Source: CAYXWH01 sp964468755
GTDB taxonomy: Bacteria > Chloroflexota > Dehalococcoidia > Dehalococcoidales > RBG-16-60-22
Direction: 5' to 3'
NCBI GenBank assembly: GCA_964468755.1
Contig: CAYXWH010000008.1
Coordinates: 1 to 37,254 of the forward strand
DNA: 37,254 nucleotides
The notes under the pieces are model-generated. The model searched no databases. It worked only from the letters and a program-made list of their open reading frames with translations, and was not told the DNA's origin. The position numbers and the translations under genes were made by a program. This document shows, piece after piece, positions 1 to 5,837 of this stretch; the first letter of the stretch is position 1, and each line of letters starts with the position of its first letter.

Positions 1-116
1 TTATATAGACCAAAGGTAGCATATGTAGTTGACGGAATTTCGGGCATTAATTCTCGAAAAATAACATCCTGCCTAATGCCCGCCATCTCAGTGGTCACCG
101 TCTTACGCTCTAACAC
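1..116 (-). CDS. 5' end of a leftward gene, possibly a DNA methylase (partial)
   Basis: An open frame of 38 codons starts at a GTG (116-114) and runs off the left edge without a stop. It is preceded by a strong Shine-Dalgarno, AAGGAG, seven bases upstream, which is the main reason to believe it. The peptide begins MLERKTVTTEMAG and reaches ...PSTTYATFGLY. From memory, a 'TYATFGLY' stretch just before a 'YPAKFIP'-like segment occurs near the N-terminus of some DNA modification methylases, but that second segment would lie outside the window, so the function is only a guess. The gene lies beside a decayed coding remnant in AT-rich DNA, which fits an accessory restriction-modification or mobile region. 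Confidence is fair for a real gene and low for the product. Confidence 0.45.
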   Translation of the reverse strand, partial: MLERKTVTTEMAGIRQDVIFRELMPEIPSTTYATFGLY

Positions 117-161
117 TCAAGTTCTCCTTAATTGCCTTTATTCTAGCACATTGGTATCTTT

Positions 162-500
162 TTAGTCACTAGCTAATTCTGCCATTTCTTTAATAGTAAA
201 AATATTTATTGTTAATCTGGCTACCTCGCTGAACATTTGGTATAAGGTATTTTTAAATATTCGTTCTATACCTCGTTTATCTACCTCACCTCACCCCCCA
301 CCAATCCCACGCTTCATTAACTCCCTCGCCTTGCCTACCTCCGCACCAGACCGCCCTCTAATAGTAAAACCTTTTCACCACCCAAAGTCTTCATTTGCTC
401 CACTAACCTTTCTGTCAAACCGCCGTTTTACTATATAGGGTACATAAGGTTGTGCCGAAGGGTCGTTAACAAATATAATAGATGCACAGGGTAACACCGC
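162..500 (-). pseudogene. Decayed coding remnant of unknown family
   Basis: One leftward frame reads from about 500 to a TAA at 164-162 with just two interruptions, TGA at 377-375 and TGA at 293-291. The pieces look protein-like: ...FVNDPSAQPYVPYIVKRR, ...FTIRGRSGAEVGKAREL, and ...FSEVARLTINIFTIKEMAEL. A second frame carries another coding-like stretch (LTERLVEQMKTLGGEK) between roughly 420 and 370, so one reading is an old gene broken by two opposing frameshifts as well as stops. No start codon with a ribosome site was found and no family was recognised. The stretch is AT-richer than everything to its right. Its upper end overlaps the sigma-factor promoter on the other strand, so it is unlikely to be an intact gene. 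It could also be chance openness. Confidence 0.3.
450..479 (+). promoter_or_regulatory. Promoter for the ECF sigma factor gene
   Basis: The -35 hexamer TTGTGC (450-455) and a perfect -10 TATAAT (474-479) are separated by 18 bases. Transcription would start near 486 and leave a leader of about 75 nt before the GTG at 561. This resembles a housekeeping-sigma promoter rather than an ECF promoter, so no autoregulation is evident. Confidence 0.55.
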
Positions 501-560
501 TCATGCTGGCAAAGCGTGTCATGACCCTGAATTTGAATCCGGCCAGCGGAGGGTTATCAG

Positions 561-1097
561 GTGCAGGATGAGGAGAGCCTGGTCCGGCGTGCTCAGCAGC
601 ACGATGAGACGGCTTTAACTCAAATCTATGAGGAGAACTTCGATAGAATTTATCGGTACGTTTTTCTCAAAATAGGGGACAGGGCCGAGGCGGAAGATAT
701 CACCCAGCAGGTGTTTATCAATGCCCTGAAGTCCATAGCCTCGTACCGTTATCGGAAGGGTGTTCCGTTGTCGGCATGGTTGTACCGGATTGCGCACAAC
801 CTGATAGTCGACAACGTAAGGAAGCGGTCGAGGCGGGCGACAGTACCGCTGGAAGAGTCAATAGCCGCCAGCGACTCTAATCCGAGCCTGGCGGCCGAGC
901 GAAAAATGAGCATTGAGGAGCTGTCTTCAGCAATTAAATGCCTGACCAAAGCCCAGCAGGAGGTGATTACCCTCCGCTTTACCAGCGAAATGGCTATCGC
1001 CAGGGTAGCCAGGATTATGGGCAAGAGTGAAGGAGCCATCAAGGCATTACAGCACAGCGCCGTAGTAGCGCTGCGGAAGGCGATGGCGCAAGGATAG
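561..1097 (+). CDS. ECF-type RNA polymerase sigma factor
   Basis: The 178-residue protein has the two-domain layout of an extracytoplasmic-function sigma factor, which redirects RNA polymerase to a stress regulon. Region 2 spans about residues 17-92, with the DRIYRYVF helix, the AEDITQQVF segment and SAWLYRIAHNLIVDN. Region 4 spans about 125-176 and contains the SEGAIKAL recognition-helix segment, although 'EMAIARVARIMGKSE' is slightly divergent. The GTG start at 561 is preceded by GGAGGG (548-553) with a seven-base spacer. The next gene begins one base after the stop, so the two are surely cotranscribed. That neighbour has a DUF5667 domain, a combination known for a group of ECF factors, so the neighbour probably acts as the membrane-bound regulator. 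The inducing signal is unknown. Confidence 0.88.
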   Translation: MQDEESLVRRAQQHDETALTQIYEENFDRIYRYVFLKIGDRAEAEDITQQVFINALKSIASYRYRKGVPLSAWLYRIAHNLIVDNVRKRSRRATVPLEESIAASDSNPSLAAERKMSIEELSSAIKCLTKAQQEVITLRFTSEMAIARVARIMGKSEGAIKALQHSAVVALRKAMAQG

Positions 1098-1098
1098 G

Positions 1099-2049
1099 AT
1101 GATGAAGAAGGGCAGGGAATTAGATACTATTCTGGATGTGTGCCTGGAAAGGGTGCTGTTCCGGGGTGAGACCATAGAACAGTGCCTGGAAAGCTACCCC
1201 GAGCAGGCGGACGAGCTTGAGCCGTTGCTGCGCACGGTGGCGGTTACCCGGGAGGCAACGGATGTCAGTCCGCGCCCGGAGTTCAGGGAGAGAGCCAGGT
1301 ACCAGTTCCAGGCGGCAGTCCGGGAGATGGCGGTACAGAAAGAACGCCGTTCCTTCGGCTGGCTGCCGCAATGGGCAACGGTGGTAGTCGCGGTGGTGGT
1401 GCTGGTGGTGGCTGGCGGAGGCGGCACGGTGGCGGCGGCACAGAACAGCATGCCTGATGAAACCCTCTATCCGGTGAAACTGACTGCTGAGAAGGTAAGA
1501 ATTGCCTTAACTCCCTCGGAACTGGGGAAGGCAGAGCTCTATGTCAGCATGGCGGACCGGCGGGTAGCTGAGATAGCCCGGATGGCTGATGAGGGCAACC
1601 GTGAGCAGGTGGAAGAGACAGCCCGGCTGCTCAGTAGCCATCTGGTAACCATGGCGACTCTGATGACACCCCCCGGCGGGGAAATGCTTATGGCTCCCGC
1701 CCAGCCTGAGGCAGCTATCCTGGAGGCGCCGGCGCCAAGCGCTGAAGAAGCGCCGCCTCCGGAATTACGCGAGGCGCCGAAAGTGAGAGCCGAAATGCCA
1801 ATGACGGCAGCGTCCAGAGGTCTCCCCGAGGAACATCCGGCCCAGGGCGCCAAGGGTGGTGGTGAAGAGGATGTGAAGACGGACAAGCATGAGGAACTCC
1901 AGTCGATACTCGCCAACCGGGCTATGGCTAATCCGGCGGCTTTGCGGGCGGTGCTGGAGCGAGCGCCGGAAAAGGTACACCCCGCTTTGCAGCGGGCAAT
2001 TCGTCTCGCCGACCAGGGTTACCAGCAAGCCATGCGGGCGCTGGAATGA
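1099..2049 (+). CDS. DUF5667 membrane protein, probable partner of the ECF sigma factor
   Basis: This is a 316-residue protein with a cytoplasmic N-terminus of about 90 residues, one membrane helix at about 92-114 (valine- and glycine-rich), and an outside segment that begins with the DUF5667 hallmark NSMPDETLYPVKLTAEK (about 116-132). A proline/alanine/glutamate-rich linker follows (about 195-265), then a short helical tail. DUF5667 proteins are typically encoded next to ECF sigma genes, so a role in holding or releasing the upstream sigma factor is a reasonable inference. I see no classical zinc-binding anti-sigma motif in the N-terminal part. The gene starts one base after the sigma gene and ends just before a strong terminator, giving a compact two-gene operon. 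Confidence 0.8.
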   Translation: MMKKGRELDTILDVCLERVLFRGETIEQCLESYPEQADELEPLLRTVAVTREATDVSPRPEFRERARYQFQAAVREMAVQKERRSFGWLPQWATVVVAVVVLVVAGGGGTVAAAQNSMPDETLYPVKLTAEKVRIALTPSELGKAELYVSMADRRVAEIARMADEGNREQVEETARLLSSHLVTMATLMTPPGGEMLMAPAQPEAAILEAPAPSAEEAPPPELREAPKVRAEMPMTAASRGLPEEHPAQGAKGGGEEDVKTDKHEELQSILANRAMANPAALRAVLERAPEKVHPALQRAIRLADQGYQQAMRALE

Positions 2050-2087
2050 CACAGTAAACAATTACAATAATATATTCGGTATTTTTA

Positions 2088-2118
2088 AAAAGTCGCCACT
2101 AACCTTTTGGCGACTTTT
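2088..2118 (+). terminator. Rho-independent terminator after the sigma/DUF5667 operon
   Basis: An 11-bp perfect stem (AAAAGTCGCCA, 2088-2098, pairing with TGGCGACTTTT, 2108-2118) closes a nine-base loop and ends in a T run. It lies 39 bases past the DUF5667 gene stop. Confidence 0.85.
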
Positions 2119-2158
2119 CACGTTATATACAGTGAAAGTTAATTAAAGGAGGTAGAAA

Positions 2159-2932
2159 ATGAAAAGGACTTGGCTTACGGTAATTGGTGCCGTGCTACTG
2201 CTGGCAGTGGTGGGACTGGCGGGATGCAGTGCCGGTGGTACTACCCTGAGCGGCGAGGCAGGCAACCTGAAGGTCAGCCTGAATACCCAGCAGGAAGGTA
2301 TCTGGGTGAGCGGTATGGGAAAGGTCTCCGCGGTTCCCGATATTGCTACCCTGCAGCTGGGCATTGAAGCCCAGGAAGCCAGCGTTGCTGAAGCCCAGGC
2401 GCAGGCAGCGGAAGCCATGGATAAAGTAATGAACGCCCTGACCGACAGCGATGTTGACCAGAAGGACATACAGACCCAGTACTTCAACATTCGCAAGGTC
2501 ACCAGGTGGAACGATGTCACCAATAAAGAAGAGGTTATCGGCTACCGGGTCAGCAATATGGTGACCGCCAAACTACGGGATATGGACAGCATCGGTTCCG
2601 TAATCGATACCGTGGCGGTTGCTGGTGGAGACTTAACGCGAATTAACAACATTGGCTTTTCCGTGGAAGACCCGACCCCTTACCAGAACGATGCCAGAGG
2701 AAAGGCGATGGTCGAGGCCAAAGCCAAGGCCGAGCAGATGGCTGACCTGGCTGGTATGAATCTGGGCAAGCCGACCTATGTTACCGAGAACGTCTACGTT
2801 CCGTCCCCCATTTACCGCCAGGATTTCTTGATGGAAAAGGCTGCCGGAGCGCCGGCGGTGGAAACCCCCATCAGCCCCGGCGAAATGGAGATAAGCGTCA
2901 ACGTCCAGATAGCCTACGCGATGCTTGACTGA
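2159..2932 (+). CDS. SIMPL-domain (DUF541) lipoprotein
   Basis: The protein has 257 residues. A lipoprotein signal peptide ends in the lipobox LAGC with the lipidated cysteine at residue 23. A SIMPL domain fills most of the rest, from about residue 48 (GIWVSGMGKVSAVPDIA) to the C-terminus (EISVNVQIAYAM). SIMPL/DUF541 proteins such as E. coli YggE are envelope proteins associated with oxidative-stress tolerance, although their biochemical activity is unclear. The ATG is preceded by AAAGGAGGT (2145-2153), almost a perfect anti-16S match. A terminator separates it from the sigma operon, so it must have its own promoter, but none stands out in the short gap. A shared role in envelope sensing with the sigma pair is inference from proximity. 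Confidence 0.85.
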   Translation: MKRTWLTVIGAVLLLAVVGLAGCSAGGTTLSGEAGNLKVSLNTQQEGIWVSGMGKVSAVPDIATLQLGIEAQEASVAEAQAQAAEAMDKVMNALTDSDVDQKDIQTQYFNIRKVTRWNDVTNKEEVIGYRVSNMVTAKLRDMDSIGSVIDTVAVAGGDLTRINNIGFSVEDPTPYQNDARGKAMVEAKAKAEQMADLAGMNLGKPTYVTENVYVPSPIYRQDFLMEKAAGAPAVETPISPGEMEISVNVQIAYAMLD

Positions 2933-2997
2933 TGTTCGAAAAGGGTGGCTGTCAATGCTGACCACTTCACTAACGACAAGGGCAGGAGGCTGGAAAG

Positions 2998-3594
2998 ATG
3001 TCAAAGAAAGTCAAGGTTCTCATCTCGGCGCTGGTGGTAGCCCTGCTGGCAACGATAGTCCCGGCAACGCTGGTGATGGCGCAGGAAAATGAAGACGAGC
3101 CGGCACCGCCGACACGACTGGAGATGAGAGGGCGGCTGCTCACCAGGGTTGCTGAGATACTGGGTATTTCGGTGGATGAACTGGAAAGCGTCTTTGTCCA
3201 GGCCGGCGATGAGATGCGCGAAGAGTGTTATCAGCAAAGGGAGTCCTGTCGCCAGTGGATACAGGGAAAGATGAGAGAACGTCTTGCCGGGCGAAGTCAC
3301 CGGATACTGAGTAACCGGGCTGCAGCGCTTGATGAAGCCGTGGGAAAGGGCTTCATCTCCGAAGAGGAGGCGCAACAGATAAGAGAGTGGTGGGAAAGCC
3401 GGCCGGAGGTCCTCAAGAATTTACCGTTAAGGTCGGGCAGGAGACCGGCACCAGGGGACAACCAGAAGACTGATTGCCCTTACGGCATGCGGAGCAACGG
3501 AACCGGGTATGGACCGGGAAGACACTCCGGCACTCAGCCGGGCGCTGGTAACAGAAATACTCTCTGCCCGTTGAACCCTCAGTCGGAGAGTTAA
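2998..3594 (+). CDS. Small secreted protein of unknown function
   Basis: A 198-residue protein has a clear signal peptide, with cleavage likely after residue 28 (...LVMA then QENEDEP). The mature part is helical and charged, with LLTRVAEILGISVDELESVF (about 42-61) and FISEEEAQQIREWWESRPEV (about 119-138). These resemble short secreted proteins made of helical segments, but I cannot name a family. The last ~50 residues are low-complexity, rich in Gly, Pro, Arg and Asn. Cysteines occur at about 80, 86, 155 and 189. The start is supported by AGGAGG (2984-2989), eight bases upstream. It follows the SIMPL gene by 65 bases with no terminator between, so the two may be cotranscribed, and it is followed by a strong terminator. 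Confidence 0.7.
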   Translation: MSKKVKVLISALVVALLATIVPATLVMAQENEDEPAPPTRLEMRGRLLTRVAEILGISVDELESVFVQAGDEMREECYQQRESCRQWIQGKMRERLAGRSHRILSNRAAALDEAVGKGFISEEEAQQIREWWESRPEVLKNLPLRSGRRPAPGDNQKTDCPYGMRSNGTGYGPGRHSGTQPGAGNRNTLCPLNPQSES

Positions 3595-3619
3595 AGCCGG
3601 CGTTAATTGGAATAGCGAG

Positions 3620-3655
3620 ACGGGGAGCCCGTGAGAGCGGGCTCCCCGTTATTTT
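3620..3655 (+). terminator. Rho-independent terminator
   Basis: A 12-bp perfect stem (ACGGGGAGCCCG, 3620-3631, with CGGGCTCCCCGT, 3638-3649) with a six-base loop is followed by TATTTT on the plus strand. It ends the rightward block. Its right arm touches the stop codon of the leftward nuclease gene, and the leftward side lacks a good T run, so it mainly serves the plus strand. Confidence 0.8.
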
Positions 3656-4095
3656 ACCCACATTCCCCGGCGGGTTTCTCGGGCTGCTGCCTCCAGTTCT
3701 TCCAGGTACTGCTGATTTTTGGTGTCCGGGGGGTAGGCTTTGGCTTGAGCCAATCCCAGCCTGACCAGTTCGGCATTCACCAATATTTCATCGACGTACA
3801 CATAGCGGAGCAGTCGGCCATACCGGTCAGTATCGGAAACATCCCGTTCCAGTCGCACCTGTTTCCCCTCGACCAGTTGGCGGTTTACCTCCCAGGCTTC
3901 TTTGCCGTAAGGCTCTACCTGCGGATAGACCTCCGGGGTGTCGATGCCAATGTAGCGAACCTTTTGCCCGGTATCGATAACAATGGTATCACCGTCGATA
4001 ACCCGGGTCACCGTGGCGGTCCCCGGGTCATGAGAGCAGGCTAATAGCGGTAACAGCAGCAGGAGAAGAGCTACAATACAGAGTCTACGGCTCAT
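3649..4095 (-). CDS. Thermonuclease-like (SNase-fold) lipoprotein
   Basis: From the ATG at 4095 the product has 148 residues: a lipoprotein signal with lipobox LLAC (cysteine at residue 20), then a staphylococcal-nuclease fold from about residue 27. The fold shows VIDGDTIVI, VRYIGIDTPEVYP and TDRYGRLLRYVYV, which supply the Arg, Glu and Arg expected at the active site of this Ca-dependent nuclease family. It is therefore likely an envelope-anchored nuclease acting outside the cytoplasm. The open frame extends farther upstream, but that extension lies inside queH and lacks a signal sequence. The chosen start overlaps the queH stop by 11 bases, which suggests translational coupling. The ribosome site is weak (GAAGA). 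An ATG six codons upstream at 4113 is possible. Confidence 0.82.
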   Translation of the reverse strand: MSRRLCIVALLLLLLPLLACSHDPGTATVTRVIDGDTIVIDTGQKVRYIGIDTPEVYPQVEPYGKEAWEVNRQLVEGKQVRLERDVSDTDRYGRLLRYVYVDEILVNAELVRLGLAQAKAYPPDTKNQQYLEELEAAARETRRGMWVK

Positions 4096-4633
4096 TCTTC
4101 GTTGTTCCGGCATAGCGTTCCCACTCGCTATAGACGCAGCCGCAATACTGCTGGCGGTACAGGTTGAGCGGCTTGGTGATATGGCGGCTGTCGGAGTAGC
4201 GTTTCCTGAGGTCGGCATAGAGGAATTTTATGCCCGTTTCTTCAGTCAGCCTATCACCAACTTCCTTAATAAGGTCATGCTTCTGGTGCGGGCTGATGAG
4301 CAGGGTGGTGGTAAAGGCGGTGAAGCCCTGTTGCCGGGCGATTTCCGCGGTCCTGGACAGGCGGAGGTGGAAGCAATGCCGGCAGCGCTCGGCTTCATGA
4401 CCGGCCACGCGGCGGAAGTATTCCACCATGTCGTAGCCATCAACTACGTTCAGCGGCAGTTCTATTTCCCCGGCAAAAGACCGCGTGGATTCCAGGCGTT
4501 GCTGATGCTCCTGATAAGGGTGAATATTGGGGTTATACCACAGAGCGCTCACTTCATATCCCTGCTGCCGCCAGTACTGTATGGTGTAGGCGGCGCAGTG
4601 GGCACAGCAGACGTGGACAAGGACTGACTCCAT
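4085..4633 (-). CDS. queH: Epoxyqueuosine reductase QueH
   Basis: The 182-residue protein matches the QueH (DUF208) family, which carries out the last step of queuosine synthesis in tRNA by reducing epoxyqueuosine. Visible hallmarks are the paired cysteines in HVCCAHCA (about residues 7-14), the histidine-bearing NPNIHPYQE, the CRHCF motif (about 84-88), TTLLISPHQK, and the C-terminal QQYCGCVYSE (about 163-172). The Cys-rich motifs bind the Fe-S cluster and metal in this family. QueH is unrelated to the cobalamin-dependent QueG, so no B12 is needed. No other queuosine genes are in the window. A promoter with its -10 box only seven bases before the ATG predicts a leaderless transcript, and there is no Shine-Dalgarno. 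Confidence 0.9.
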   Translation of the reverse strand: MESVLVHVCCAHCAAYTIQYWRQQGYEVSALWYNPNIHPYQEHQQRLESTRSFAGEIELPLNVVDGYDMVEYFRRVAGHEAERCRHCFHLRLSRTAEIARQQGFTAFTTTLLISPHQKHDLIKEVGDRLTEETGIKFLYADLRKRYSDSRHITKPLNLYRQQYCGCVYSEWERYAGTTKNEP

Positions 4634-4640
4634 TATTGCT

Positions 4641-4670
4641 ATCTTATCCTTTAGTGCGGATATTTATCAA
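4641..4670 (-). promoter_or_regulatory. Probable promoter of queH (leaderless)
   Basis: Reading leftward, TTGATA (4670-4665), an 18-base spacer and TAAGAT (4646-4641) are followed after seven bases by the queH ATG. The predicted transcription start coincides with the start codon. Confidence 0.45.
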
Positions 4671-4786
4671 GGGAGGCTGAGTTGCACCGGGTTTCCAGCC
4701 TTGCTTTTAAAGATGTCAGCTACGGACAGTCCGCAGGGAGAGGCCGGTATTAGCCGTGAGCGAGCGACAGCATCGCCGGATGCGTT

Positions 4787-5809
4787 TTACAGGAGGGTTG
4801 GTTGTGGAGGGGTCCCTTTGTTGTAGGGCCGGCCAAGGTGCTGGTAGGCGAGCCGGGTGGCTTGTCGACCGCGAGGCGTTCGCTCCAGGAACCCCAGTTG
4901 CAGCAGATAGGGCTCGTAGACATCCATGATGGTATCCGATGCTTCGCTGATAGACGCGGCAATGGTGTCCAGTCCTACCGGGCCGCCGTCAAACTTGTCA
5001 ATAATGGTGTGCAGTACCTTGTGGTCTATCTCATCAAGGCCGATCTGGTCGACTTCGAGTTTGCCGAGCGCCTCGATAGCCACTGTCCCGGTGGCGACAC
5101 CGTCAGCTTTTACCTGGGCATAATCCCTGACCCGTCGGAGCAGCCGGTTAGCCACGCGGGGAGTGCCCCGGGCGCGGCGGGCTATTTCCTGCAGCCCTTC
5201 ATTATCGGCTTCGACCTGAAGAATGCGGGCGGAGCGTTCCAGAATCTGTTCAATGGCGGACTGGTTATAGAAGTCAAGGCGGTAGACTGCACCAAACCGG
5301 TCGCGGAGGGGTGGGCTGAGCAGGGCGTAGCGGGTGGTGGCGCCGATAAAGGTAAATCTGGGAAGGTTAAGGCGCAGGCTCCGGGCACCGGGACCTTTAC
5401 CGATGATAAGGTCCAGGGCGTAGTCTTCCATCGCCGGGTACAGGGTTTCTTCCACCGTCCGGTTGAGACGGTGGATTTCATCGATAAAGAGGACATCGTG
5501 GCTGTGGAGATTGGTCAAGATGGCGGCCAGGTCTCCGGTACGCTCAATGGCGGGGCCTGAAGTGACCTTGATATTGACTCCCATCTCGGCAGCGATGATA
5601 TGTGCCAGGGTGGTCTTGCCGAGCCCCGGGGGTCCGTAGAGCAGGATATGGTCCAGCGCTTCACCCCTGCCTTTGGCGGCGGTCATGGCAATATTTACAT
5701 TTTCCTTGATTTTGTCCTGGCCAATGAAATCAGTAAGACAGCGCGGCCTGAGGCTGGTGTCGATTGGTGCATCTTCAACGCTGGGTTTGCCCGAGATAAT
5801 CCGAGCTAT
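4787..5809 (-). CDS. ruvB: Holliday junction branch-migration helicase RuvB
   Basis: RuvB is the ring ATPase that drives Holliday junction migration with RuvA during recombinational repair. Numbering from a proposed ATA start at 5809 gives 340 residues, the usual length. The features are the N-terminal SLRPRCLTDFIGQDKIKEN (about 19-37), Walker A GPPGLGKTT (about 59-67), Walker B DEIHRLN (about 110-116), sensor 1 GATTRYALLSPPLRDRFG, and the C-terminal winged helix ending GFLERTPRGRQAT. The first ATG in frame (5686) would delete the first 41 residues, which are conserved, so it cannot be the true start. An in-frame TGA at 5818-5816 blocks any start farther upstream. ATA at 5809 has GAGAGGTGA six bases before it. 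The ATT at 5800 is an alternative. It follows rpoC by 28 bases; ruvA and ruvC are absent. Confidence 0.93.
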   Translation of the reverse strand: MARIISGKPSVEDAPIDTSLRPRCLTDFIGQDKIKENVNIAMTAAKGRGEALDHILLYGPPGLGKTTLAHIIAAEMGVNIKVTSGPAIERTGDLAAILTNLHSHDVLFIDEIHRLNRTVEETLYPAMEDYALDLIIGKGPGARSLRLNLPRFTFIGATTRYALLSPPLRDRFGAVYRLDFYNQSAIEQILERSARILQVEADNEGLQEIARRARGTPRVANRLLRRVRDYAQVKADGVATGTVAIEALGKLEVDQIGLDEIDHKVLHTIIDKFDGGPVGLDTIAASISEASDTIMDVYEPYLLQLGFLERTPRGRQATRLAYQHLGRPYNKGTPPQPTLL

Positions 5810-5837
5810 TTCACGTCACCTCTCTTCTTATCTGATG

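Noticed and set aside
2113..2140. Imperfect inverted repeat ahead of the SIMPL gene (ACTTTTCAC ... GTGAAAGT)
   Set aside because: It partly overlaps the terminator stem, has a bulge, and no adjacent promoter is convincing, so an operator call is not justified.
3649..4218. Longer nuclease reading frame starting at 4218
   Set aside because: The extra 41 codons are inside queH and would bury the lipoprotein signal; the start at 4095 gives a proper lipobox.
4670..4786. Spacer between ruvB and queH, examined for a terminator or small RNA
   Set aside because: Only a short palindrome (CGGACAGTCCG) with no loop space and no T run was seen.
4802..5560. Long rightward open frame opposite ruvB
   Set aside because: It is fully antisense to a clearly conserved ruvB, and its translation has no recognisable domain.
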